Source: Pseudolactococcus raffinolactis NBRC 100932 | GTDB taxonomy: Bacteria > Bacillota > Bacilli > Lactobacillales > Streptococcaceae | Assembly: GCF_001591765.1 (NCBI RefSeq) | Contig: NZ_BCVN01000020.1 | Coordinates: 1-37,233, forward strand | Direction: 5' to 3' | Length of the DNA: 37,233 bases | Part shown: positions 6,860 to 13,126 of the stretch, one piece after another | Position numbering within the stretch: the stretch's first letter is position 1 | How the letters are laid out: each line of letters begins with the position of its first letter | The notes under the pieces: model-generated | What the model was told of the DNA's origin: nothing | What the model saw: the letters and a program-made list of their open reading frames with translations, nothing else | Database searches by the model: none | Program-made: the position numbers and the translations under genes

Positions 6860-7660
6860 ATGACACCAAAGGAACAAGCCTTATTCTGTATCAATCACGG
6901 CATTCATGTTATAGCTGGTTACCCAGTCGGTAAAAGTGAGAGGGCGATTATCAAGGGGACGGCTGAGGGAACTCTAAGCAAAAGCCTTGTATGCGCGTGG
7001 TTTGATGAAATACCAGAAAGAAACATACTTATAAACCTAAAAAATAGCGGTTTAATTTGTATTGACTTAGACCAACACAAGGACGGTCAAAATGGTGTAA
7101 ATGTATTTAACGCTTTATGGAAAACTCACAATAAAGATAAGCCGTTAAGCACCTATGTTGAAAAGACACCGACAGGCGCGGGGGTTCATATCTTCTTTAA
7201 AGTACCTGCCGAGGTGTTCAATAAGCCTATTGTGAATGAACTGGCGGACGGTGTAGAGGTCAAGACACATTTCACACCGATATACCCAAGTAAGCGCAGA
7301 GACGGCGATTATCAACCGTTTAACGAAACGGACACACTCGCAGACGTTGCAGAATGCCCCGACTGGCTTATTAAATTGATACATGAGCCAAGGAAGACAT
7401 CACGCGCACCATATAACAACAATAAAGGCGGTGCAATTAATCGGACTTATGGCGCTAATATATGGGAATTATTCAACAATGGCGCAACTGAGGGCAACCG
7501 AAACAACGACACAAACAGAGTACTCCACTACTGGCGCAAGATCGGCATAGAGCCAAACACTTGCATGGACTTACTACAGACTTTTAACAGCCGAACAAGT
7601 CCGCCATTAGATGATGATGAACTGGCGACAATATGGAAAAGCGTTTTTAAAATGAACTAG
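6860..7660 (+). CDS. Prim-pol type DNA primase/polymerase
   Basis: 266 residues with the N-terminal bifunctional primase-polymerase fold. The acidic metal motif is LICIDLDQHKDGQNG (about 60-74), the conserved TPTGAGVHIFFKV at about 103-115, then GVEVKTHFTPIYPSKR. A C-terminal helical piece (about 185-260) resembles the PriCT domain (NNDTNRVLHYWRK). The frame opens at a TTG (6845), but ATG at 6860 fits better, just after the preceding stop. With the following helicase it makes a split primase-helicase replication module typical of satellites and P4-like elements. Confidence 0.88.
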   Translation: MTPKEQALFCINHGIHVIAGYPVGKSERAIIKGTAEGTLSKSLVCAWFDEIPERNILINLKNSGLICIDLDQHKDGQNGVNVFNALWKTHNKDKPLSTYVEKTPTGAGVHIFFKVPAEVFNKPIVNELADGVEVKTHFTPIYPSKRRDGDYQPFNETDTLADVAECPDWLIKLIHEPRKTSRAPYNNNKGGAINRTYGANIWELFNNGATEGNRNNDTNRVLHYWRKIGIEPNTCMDLLQTFNSRTSPPLDDDELATIWKSVFKMN

Positions 7661-7670
7661 AAAGGACTAT

Positions 7671-9308
7671 ATGACATCACACCAATTGAATGAACTTGTG
7701 GCACAGACACCTAAAGAGCCGACAAGAGCGCCCAAGCCTAAACTAGAGGACTTTACAGAATACTCAGAGGAGGGAGCGAAAACAGTCCATACAGACGATT
7801 TTAAGCAGGCATTATCAGATTGGACGGAACAAGAACGGGAATACATTAGTACACCACAATATATTTCTGAAAAGTCTAGCACACTAAAAGGTATCAAGTC
7901 ACTATTTTATGAATACCGTGATTTATACATGAATGAACAAAAGGCAAAGGGTGGCGATATACCTAAGTCAGTACCACCACTTGAAACAGCTAAAATCATT
8001 TATAAATTGCTTACAGTAATAAAGTTAGACAATGAGGACGGCTTACTTGGTGTGTACAACCCAGAAAGTGGGATATACGAAACTAGTGAAAAGTTTTTCC
8101 ACCGTCTTATTTACTGGATAGAGCCAACTTATAGTCAAGCACGTTCTAAAGAGGTTCTTTTCAAACTTGAAACATTATCAGAGGTTAAGGCACAGACGAC
8201 TAAGCCATATCTTATCCCAGTGGCTAACGGCATTTTTAACAAGAAAACGCAGAAATTAGAGCCTTTCAATCCTAAGCACATATTCACATCTACCATAGCG
8301 ACCAAGTACAACGCACAAGCAAAACCGCCCGACATTAAGGGCTGGAATATTGACAAGTGGTTTAGTGAATTAATGAGTAATGATAATGAGTTGGTACAAT
8401 TATTGTGGGAAATTATTTCCGCAAGCACTAACGGCAACTACTCATATAGGAAAGGTGTGTGGTTTGTTGGTAAAGGTAATGACGGAAAGGGAACTGTTCA
8501 AAGTCTTATCATGAATTTAATCGGGCGGGAAAACGTGGCAAGCGTTAAAGCTGAACAGTTTTCTGAACGTTTCGCCTTGTCTCAGGTAGTCGGTAAAACT
8601 TGCATAATTGGAGATGATAGCCAAGTCAATTATCTTGATAATGCTGGAAACTATTTCAGTGTTATAACTGGCGACCCAGTACCGATTGAGGTTAAAGGAA
8701 AAACACCAACGCTTGCAATATTTAACAAACTAATCATTCAGTCCGCGAATTTCTTGCCTAAGTTTCGGAACAAGTCAAATGGTACTTATAGACGTATGCT
8801 GATAGTGCCATTTAACAAGTCTTATACAGCCGAGACAGACGACTGGAAGATTAAAGACGATTATATCACGCGCCCCGAGGTATTAGAGTACGTGCTTAAA
8901 AAAGCATTATCATTAAACTTTGATAGGTTTATAGAACCAAAAGCCACCAAAGAACTGTTAGAGGAGTTTAAAATATCTAATGATACAGTCCTAGCGTTCG
9001 TATCTACCGACTTTCAGGAATTTGTTAGTGACTTTTTGCCAACTACCTTTATAACAGCATACTATCAAGCATGGTGCGAGGTTGAGGGAGTAAAGCCCTT
9101 TAGTAAGCGGGAATTTGAACTAAAACTACCCGACCATATCAAAGAGGAGTGGGAAAAGACACGACAGCGGTCAAGTAGTGCGGGATTTAATAGGGCGGTA
9201 GATTTACACCGTGCCGAGGAGCTACCAAAGTTTAGAGCTATGTTTTATTGGAATGATGAAAAACACAAACAGTCTGTAAAAGGGTACAAAAGAAAAAAAG
9301 AAAACTAA
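7671..9308 (+). CDS. P4/D5-family SF3 replicative helicase (Rep)
   Basis: 545 residues. The D5_N-like region (about 130-240) precedes an SF3 helicase: Walker A in WFVGKGNDGKGT (about 264-275), Walker B TCIIGDDSQ (about 305-313) and sensor LIIQSANFLPKF. A C-terminal winged-helix part follows. In PICIs this protein recognises iterons of the nearby origin and unwinds it (family knowledge). An iteron-rich AT-rich region begins 6 bp after its stop. Ribosome site AAAGGA 6 nt before ATG. Length is normal and motifs are intact. Confidence 0.92.
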   Translation: MTSHQLNELVAQTPKEPTRAPKPKLEDFTEYSEEGAKTVHTDDFKQALSDWTEQEREYISTPQYISEKSSTLKGIKSLFYEYRDLYMNEQKAKGGDIPKSVPPLETAKIIYKLLTVIKLDNEDGLLGVYNPESGIYETSEKFFHRLIYWIEPTYSQARSKEVLFKLETLSEVKAQTTKPYLIPVANGIFNKKTQKLEPFNPKHIFTSTIATKYNAQAKPPDIKGWNIDKWFSELMSNDNELVQLLWEIISASTNGNYSYRKGVWFVGKGNDGKGTVQSLIMNLIGRENVASVKAEQFSERFALSQVVGKTCIIGDDSQVNYLDNAGNYFSVITGDPVPIEVKGKTPTLAIFNKLIIQSANFLPKFRNKSNGTYRRMLIVPFNKSYTAETDDWKIKDDYITRPEVLEYVLKKALSLNFDRFIEPKATKELLEEFKISNDTVLAFVSTDFQEFVSDFLPTTFITAYYQAWCEVEGVKPFSKREFELKLPDHIKEEWEKTRQRSSSAGFNRAVDLHRAEELPKFRAMFYWNDEKHKQSVKGYKRKKEN

Positions 9309-9313
9309 TTCTG

Positions 9314-9626
9314 TTCCCGTAATCGGGTTTGTTCCCTTTGCGTTCCCGTAAAAAAATAGAAAGGGAACGCCCTCAATCCCTTTTATAATATAGTCCCGTG
9401 GCAATTCCATTCCCGTGTTCCCGTAAAAATCGCCCAACTCCGTGAGAATTTACACAGCACACAGAAGTTAGTGATATATAGATATATTAGTAAAATTATT
9501 TCAGTATATAAAAAAGAAAGGGAACAAGGGAACAAAAGAGTTATAAAGCTATATATACCAACAAACAAAACTGTTCCCGTACTCAAAAATTAAGGGAACA
9601 TTAAGGGAACAAGGGAACAAGGGAAC
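9314..9626. repeat. Iteron region, presumptive island replication origin
   Basis: Eleven copies of the hexamer GTTCCC/GGGAAC. The plus-strand form occurs at 9314, 9332, 9343 and 9573; the inverted form at 9364, 9520, 9528, 9594, 9605, 9613 and 9621. Those at 9605-9626 are in an 8-bp tandem (AAGGGAAC). Between the two clusters lies a strongly AT-rich tract (about 9470-9562). Iterons flanking an AT-rich core directly after the Rep gene match the origin layout of SaPI/PICI elements. No gene is supported here. Confidence 0.7.
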
Positions 9627-9655
9627 AAAACAGAATATAGAAAGGAGTTAGAAAA

Positions 9656-9697
9656 ATGAACAACGGTGCGCGTGAGCCTACTTTTATAGGCATTTAA
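9656..9697 (+). other. Possible 13-codon leader ORF with hairpin
   Basis: AAAGGAG is followed 8 nt later by an ATG opening MNNGAREPTFIGI and a stop. The end overlaps an inverted repeat GCCTA-CTTTTA-TAGGC. The ribosome site is good, but the frame is tiny. It may be a leader for the gene at 9746. A Chi heptamer lies inside it (9668-9674). Confidence 0.25.
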
Positions 9698-9745
9698 CTT
9701 AAACAACTTGACAAAACTTGACATCAAAAAAATGGAGAATATAAA

Positions 9746-10210
9746 ATGACTAACACAAAAAACGAAACAATGAACGCAGAAACTGAAACACATTTAAAAT
9801 TGGCAGGCGCTTTGAATGTTATCGCAAAACTATTCAGTAATCTATATCCACATTTACCAGCACAAGAACGTTATGAACAATTTAACAAGTCTCTAGGCGA
9901 GTTATGCGACACTTTAGATGTTGACCTTGATATTTTTGAACATTATCAACAAGGCGACATCACACTTGAAAATTATGAAGATTTACGAAAGATTGACGAG
10001 GAAGAACAAGACGAACCCCAAAGCGTTGTGACGGTAGCTGATGAACTCAAAGAGCTTTATTCACTTAATGATAGCATGTTCACTGGCGACCCTAACCATG
10101 TACCGAAATTCACAGACGGCACTGTTATCAAACAGCAAGACTTGGCAGACATGAACATGAACGGCTTGCAACGTATCGCAGAAATGATTGGCATTGAATT
10201 AGGCGAATGA
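9746..10210 (+). CDS. Acidic hypothetical protein
   Basis: 154 residues, strongly acidic, helical, with a central EEEQDEPQ linker separating an N-terminal helical part (about 15-85) from a C-terminal part ending MNMNGLQRIAEMIGIELGE. Well-placed GGAG ribosome site. No family recognised. In comparable islands the slot after the origin holds capsid-interference or packaging-modulating genes, but nothing in this sequence shows such a role. A terminator-like hairpin follows at 10219-10246. Confidence 0.65.
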   Translation: MTNTKNETMNAETETHLKLAGALNVIAKLFSNLYPHLPAQERYEQFNKSLGELCDTLDVDLDIFEHYQQGDITLENYEDLRKIDEEEQDEPQSVVTVADELKELYSLNDSMFTGDPNHVPKFTDGTVIKQQDLADMNMNGLQRIAEMIGIELGE

Positions 10211-10218
10211 TATTAAAT

Positions 10219-10246
10219 AAGCTTGGTCTTTAATGACTAGGCTTTT
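10219..10246 (+). terminator. Intrinsic terminator after the 154-residue gene
   Basis: AAGCTTGGTC, a 6-nt loop, GACTAGGCTT with two G-U pairs in RNA, then a short T run. Confidence 0.5.
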
Positions 10247-10266
10247 AGTATTTATTAGTATTTAGT

Positions 10267-10402
10267 GGGTACGATAACAGACATTTCTGACGCCCTAAAA
10301 AGGGTACGAATTATTGGCAATTGTGAGCATAGTTATACTTATTGGGCGGGTACGAAAACCTGACAAAACTTGACTTATTTTTTTATATATAAGCGGGTAC
10401 GA
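10267..10402. repeat. Four GGGTACGA direct repeats
   Basis: Exact octamers at 10267, 10302, 10348 and 10395 (35, 46 and 47 bp apart). The last two are followed by related tails, AAAACCTGACAAAACTTGAC and TAACCTAACAAAACCTAAC. A similar AACTTGACAAAACTTGACATC-like stretch occurs before the gene at 9746 (about 9707). The spacing and position upstream of the gene at 10454 suggest binding sites for a regulator or second replication/packaging factor; function unknown. Confidence 0.55.
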
Positions 10403-10453
10403 TAACCTAACAAAACCTAACATTTATTATTACAAGAAAGGGGGGTGGCATAC

Positions 10454-10765
10454 ATGAGTAAGGCGAAGATTGCTGATAAAGAACATAGGCGGTTTGAGGA
10501 AGTCTTTTATAGGGTATGGCATTATCAAATGTTCGGATATGATAAGCGTGTCAAGATGACAGATAAAGAACTCGCGCGCGTTAAAGATAGCATGCGTTTG
10601 CTTAGGAAGTCACACAAACGTGAGCATGACATCATTGTCCGTCACTATATTGGTAAAGTCTATTACACAACGATAGCAAGAGAACAAGGAGTGTCAGAGG
10701 GCTATATCAGGAAACTGGCAAAGAATGGCGCTTATTATTTTCTACAGATACATGATGAACAATAG
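10454..10765 (+). CDS. Sigma-region-4-like helix-turn-helix regulator
   Basis: About 103 residues, basic. The C-terminal part HDIIVRHYIGKVYYTTIARE then GVSEGYIRKLAKNG (about 57-90) reads like sigma region 4 or an ArpU-type helix-turn-helix, used by phages for late-gene control. The frame begins at a GTG (10445), but the purine-rich AAAGGGGGG lies best for ATG at 10454. It is transcribed alone between two terminator hairpins. No late structural genes follow, so its targets may be in a helper phage (inference). Confidence 0.65.
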   Translation: MSKAKIADKEHRRFEEVFYRVWHYQMFGYDKRVKMTDKELARVKDSMRLLRKSHKREHDIIVRHYIGKVYYTTIAREQGVSEGYIRKLAKNGAYYFLQIHDEQ

Positions 10766-10850
10766 GGGCATACCAACCCCACGCGCACCATACAATGGCA
10801 TACAGCAGTCATTACACATTTTTTCACGCGCGAGTTTTAACACAACAAAG

Positions 10851-10880
10851 ACTAGGCTATTCTATTATGGCTTAGTTTTT
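10851..10880 (+). terminator. Intrinsic terminator after the sigma-like gene
   Basis: ACTAGGCTAT...TATGGCTTAGT arms (with G-U pairs in RNA) followed by six T. Confidence 0.55.
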
Positions 10881-10995
10881 TGATTAAAAGCCCCCCACCT
10901 TTACACCAAAATAATAAGATTGGTTAAGGGAACGGTTGGGGTAGCCGTTTCCAAATGTACAGAGATTTTGAAAAACTTTTTTCCGTGAACAGAAT

Positions 10996-11440
10996 AGCTA
11001 TACAACAGCGTTTATAGGTGTTTCATACCCTAATATATGCGTACAAAAAGCCTTGTTTTTCGCAACCAGTTTAAAAATAAAAAATACATGGACGTGTAAG
11101 GCATAGACAGCCCCACCCAAAGACTTTTACATCAAATTACTACAAAATACTACAATTAAATCTTATATAGACGAACGTTTTTCGCAACCAGTTTAAAAAT
11201 AAAGCGGTTTAGCTATTTACAGGCGACATCACACAAGCCCACACAAAGCGTTTTTAGCGTAAAGAAAGACGAAACAGCTAGAGCAAACGCAAGTAGATTG
11301 CTAACAAATGCTAACGTTAAAAAGTATATTGATGAACAGCTTGAAAAAATACTACATTTTTATCATGCCCTCCATTTTAGCAGTTTAGCTTATAACAATT
11401 TGTTACAAGCCTATATAAAGCGTTTTTAGCGTTGTTTGTG
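10996..11440 (+). pseudogene. Array of small terminase (terS) remnants
   Basis: No intact gene in 10766-11598, but several pieces read like small terminase. At 11259-11351 the frame gives KKDETARANASRLLTNANVK then KYIDEQLEKI, a typical Terminase_2 core. Directly upstream, in another frame (11219-11248), TGDITQAHTK gives the usual N-terminal motif, so a frameshift separates them near 11247. A second, different copy (11137-11176) reads LLQNTTIKSYIDER. Further N-terminal-like pieces read SYTTAFIGVSYPN (10996-11034) and LLQAYIK (about 11400-11421). Stops interrupt every frame. terS is a hallmark PICI gene; here only fragments survive, or are retained as DNA sites. Confidence 0.6.
11055..11203. 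repeat. 27-bp exact direct repeat within the terS tract
   Basis: The 27 bp at 11055-11081 (GTTTTTCGCAACCAG then TTTAAAAATAAA) recur exactly at 11177-11203, 122 bp apart. The second copy follows the SYIDER-encoding fragment; the first follows another terS-like piece. Imperfect repeats also surround it (GCGTTTTTAGCG at 11248-11259 and 11420-11431). Confidence 0.75.
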
Positions 11441-11558
11441 TTAAACCCTCATAATTTACCACAAGACAGTTTAAAACGTTTAATATCGCTATGAATTAGC
11501 TTGTTACAGCTTGTTATGTAAGAATGTAATAGTGCGCGTGATGATAGCCATAAAATGG

Positions 11559-11564
11559 TATAAT
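11559..11564 (+). promoter_or_regulatory. Extended -10 promoter of the arpU-like gene
   Basis: TGGTATAAT: an extended -10 (TG-N-TATAAT) 35 bp before the start codon, with no clear -35 at 17 bp. That is typical of a promoter needing an activator or relying on the TG. Confidence 0.55.
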
Positions 11565-11598
11565 ATAATTATGTAAAAACAGTCAGAAAGGCATATAA

Positions 11599-12054
11599 AT
11601 GTTTGAATTATTTGATATTAGTAAAGAGGAACAAGAAAAGATATTAAAGCAAGCTAGGCGAGTGTTAAGCGGATATAGACATTTAAAAAGAGCCTATACA
11701 TTATCTATGCCACAGGCACACACGCAACATTATGGCGGTACATCTACATCAAAGACTAGCCGAACCAGTAACGAAAGCCCAGAGCTTATCAGATACCTAG
11801 AATTAGGCGAAAAGGTTGAGAAGATAGAGCAGGCAGTCGAGAGAGTAGAAAACAATGAATACCTTAAAAATAAATATATGAAATCGAATGAACTGAGTTC
11901 TTGGGAACTTGTCGAGTTGTCGGGATATGCTAAAACAACATACGCTAGAAAGTTTAACGTTGTGTTATTTGATTTTGCCATTGCTTATGGTATTGTTGAC
12001 CTTTCTAAGTATGAATTTACAGTTGAAACTGTTAGCTTATCACGCGCACAATAA
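11599..12054 (+). CDS. ArpU-family phage late-gene regulator
   Basis: 151 residues resembling the ArpU family (autolysin/late transcription regulators of Gram-positive phages). It has a helical N-terminus (KEEQEKILKQARRVLSGYRH), a low-complexity Ser/Thr linker, a coiled middle (GEKVEKIEQAVERVENNEYL) and a C-terminal helix-turn-helix (SSWELVELSGYAKTTYARKF). In phages these activate the packaging-structural operon next to terS. Here there is no such operon, only terS debris upstream. It may activate helper promoters or be a relic. AGAAAGG ribosome site 8 nt before ATG; own extended -10 promoter. Confidence 0.75.
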   Translation: MFELFDISKEEQEKILKQARRVLSGYRHLKRAYTLSMPQAHTQHYGGTSTSKTSRTSNESPELIRYLELGEKVEKIEQAVERVENNEYLKNKYMKSNELSSWELVELSGYAKTTYARKFNVVLFDFAIAYGIVDLSKYEFTVETVSLSRAQ

Positions 12055-12075
12055 AAAATCATCAAAATAGGCACG

Positions 12076-12197
12076 TTTTAACAATCCCTTGCGTTGAAAA
12101 ATGTTGACATAAAAAAAGCCGTGTATCGTTGGTACACAGCCACTTGCCTGACAATAATTTAACAACTTTTAACTAGCCTTTTAACTAGCCCTTGAAT
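12076..12197. repeat. Right arm-type repeats of the integrase
   Basis: Copies of the left-end repeat family: TTTTAACAATCCCTTGCGTT (12076-12095) and the composite 12168-12197 (TTTAACTAGCCTTTTAAC then TAGCCCTTGAAT). They share orientation with 205-235 and lie 95-215 bp inside attR. They are probably integrase or excisionase arm sites. Confidence 0.55.
12111..12140 (-). terminator. Minus-strand terminator at the island's right end
   Basis: Read on the minus strand, GCTGTGTA, a 7-nt loop, TACACGGC (one G-U) and seven T. It would stop leftward transcription entering the island; no leftward gene lies immediately to its right. Confidence 0.6.
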
Positions 12198-12266
12198 GAA
12201 ATTGAATGAGTTTTAATGAGGTTGTAAAATTTAAGAATACTTATATATCAACATTGTTGAGGTCTA

Positions 12267-12296
12267 TTGACTTGTAATGATATATAATAGTATAAA
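12267..12296 (+). promoter_or_regulatory. Hybrid promoter of the fusion gene at attR
   Basis: TTGACT (12267-12272), 18 bp, TATAAA (12291-12296). The -35 is island DNA and the -10 is in the att core. Transcription would begin at about 12303, the start codon itself, and there is no Shine-Dalgarno, so a leaderless mRNA is likely. An alternative -10, TATAAT at 12283-12288, lacks a well-spaced -35. Confidence 0.45.
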
Positions 12297-12311
12297 AGTA
12301 ATATGAAAAAA
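12291..12311. repeat. attR core repeat
   Basis: Exact copy of 134-154. It covers the -10, the start codon (12303) and the first lysine codons of the XRE-PemK gene, so the island integrates at the 5' end of that gene without changing its protein. Confidence 0.75.
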
Positions 12312-12998
12312 CTTATGTTCGCCAAAAATTTAAAATATCTTCGTCAAAAATACAATATGGAACAATTAGACTTATCTCAGCAACTTGGACGTAAAAGTTC
12401 ATCATCAATTAGTGAATGGGAAAAAGGTAAATACACACCCAAAGCTAATATTCTATCCGATATCTCTGAAATATTTCATGTCTCTTTATCAGACTTAATG
12501 ACTACAGATTTATCTCTATCTACTAATTATGCGATCTCTAGCAATCACATTATAAAGCAAGATTCAATAAAAGTTATGGAAAGTTTAGATTACCAGATTA
12601 CAAAGCCATACGAAAAACAATTCAACGAGTGGAATAAAGATAAACAACATATCAACAACAATAAAAAAATAATTTACTTCAAAGAAGGAGATATTTGGTG
12701 GGTATCGCTTGGTATCAATATCGGTGTCGAGATTGATGGAAAAAAGAATCACTTTGAAAGACCTGTCATCATTTTAAAACGCGTCAACTACCATTCCGCT
12801 ATCATCATCCCACTAACTAGCACTATAAGAGAAAATGATGATAGATTTGTAAATTATGAAATTGACGGAATCAAAAAATCAGCAAACATTTCTCAAATTC
12901 GTATGATAGATACAAAAAGATTTCGCAGAAAAGCTAAAATAAAGTTACCAATAGATAACTTTAGAGAAATAAAGTCACGTTTGAAAAAATATCTATAA
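12303..12998 (+). CDS. XRE helix-turn-helix fused to PemK/MazF-type toxin domain
   Basis: 231 residues. Residues about 5-65 are an XRE domain (KNLKYLRQKYNMEQLDLSQQ, then SSSISEWEKGKYTPKANIL). A linker of about 50 residues leads to a PemK/MazF-like domain from about 120: GDIWWVSLGINIGVEIDGK, FERPVIILKR, IIIPLTS and ANISQIRMIDTKRF, the usual beta-strand signatures. PemK/MazF proteins are mRNA interferases (family knowledge); whether this one is active is not shown. No separate antitoxin gene adjoins; the XRE part may act as autoregulator or internal antitoxin. The start lies in attR, with no ribosome site. It is chromosomal, not island, DNA. A bidirectional terminator follows. Confidence 0.85.
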   Translation: MKKLMFAKNLKYLRQKYNMEQLDLSQQLGRKSSSSISEWEKGKYTPKANILSDISEIFHVSLSDLMTTDLSLSTNYAISSNHIIKQDSIKVMESLDYQITKPYEKQFNEWNKDKQHINNNKKIIYFKEGDIWWVSLGINIGVEIDGKKNHFERPVIILKRVNYHSAIIIPLTSTIRENDDRFVNYEIDGIKKSANISQIRMIDTKRFRRKAKIKLPIDNFREIKSRLKKYL

Positions 12999-13090
12999 AA
13001 AACAGCCAGATCGCTCTGGCTGTTTCAATAGATCGGCGCTGTTTGACCAGCGCCTCGGATGGTATGTTGACCGAAGTCTCAACCGTTAAT
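12996..13090 (-). ncRNA. Candidate structured small RNA, about 95 nt
   Basis: On the minus strand a consensus promoter (TTGACA, 17 bp, TATACT; 13125-13097) is followed about 7 nt later by three hairpins and an intrinsic terminator. Hairpin 1 has a UUCG tetraloop (GAC-TTCG-GTC, near 13068-13077) extended by GTT/AAC. Hairpin 2 is a perfect GGCGCTG/CAGCGCC (13035-13054). Hairpin 3 is the terminator (13000-13025) with six U. No credible start codon and ribosome site fall inside the transcript. Its 3' end converges on the XRE-PemK gene. I do not recognise a known RNA family. Confidence 0.55.
13000..13025. terminator. Bidirectional terminator between fusion gene and small RNA
   Basis: AAACAGCCAGA-TCGC-TCTGGCTGTTT, a perfect 11-bp stem, with six A on the left (T run for the minus-strand RNA). 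Confidence 0.85.
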
Positions 13091-13096
13091 ACACTA

Positions 13097-13126
13097 AGTA
13101 TAGCGAAAGCTTGACAATTTGTCAAG
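13097..13126 (-). promoter_or_regulatory. Small RNA promoter with palindromic operator
   Basis: Minus-strand -35 TTGACA at 13125-13120 and -10 TATACT at 13102-13097. A perfect palindrome CTTGACAA-T-TTGTCAAG (13110-13126) covers the -35 and part of the spacer, suggesting control by a dimeric regulator. Confidence 0.65.

Larger units (their letters stand above)
134..12311. mobile_element. PICI-like integrated phage satellite island
   Basis: A 12.2 kb element bounded by an exact 21-bp direct repeat (134-154 and 12291-12311). The integrase lies at the left end and reads toward it. Int, a DinD-like gene and an XRE repressor read left. Everything from 4116 onward reads right: Cro/Xis-like and Rha-like regulators, prim-pol primase, SF3 helicase, an iteron region, an ArpU-like regulator and terS remnants. 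There are no capsid, tail, portal, large terminase or lysis genes. Size, polarity and content match Gram-positive phage-inducible chromosomal islands, which depend on a helper phage for packaging. A decayed prophage is the alternative, but the early and replication genes look intact and ordered. Mobility and helper dependence are inferred. Confidence 0.8.

Noticed and set aside
9314-9626. Short regular repeats as a CRISPR array
   Set aside because: The hexamers lie in both orientations, with no constant 25-40 bp repeat, no spacers of uniform length and no cas genes.
11216-11351. An intact terS gene
   Set aside because: A frameshift near 11247 and stops on both sides prevent a full protein; reported as remnants instead.
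12303-12998. The XRE-PemK gene as island cargo
   Set aside because: The right core repeat covers its start codon, so its body lies outside the element; it is the target, not cargo.
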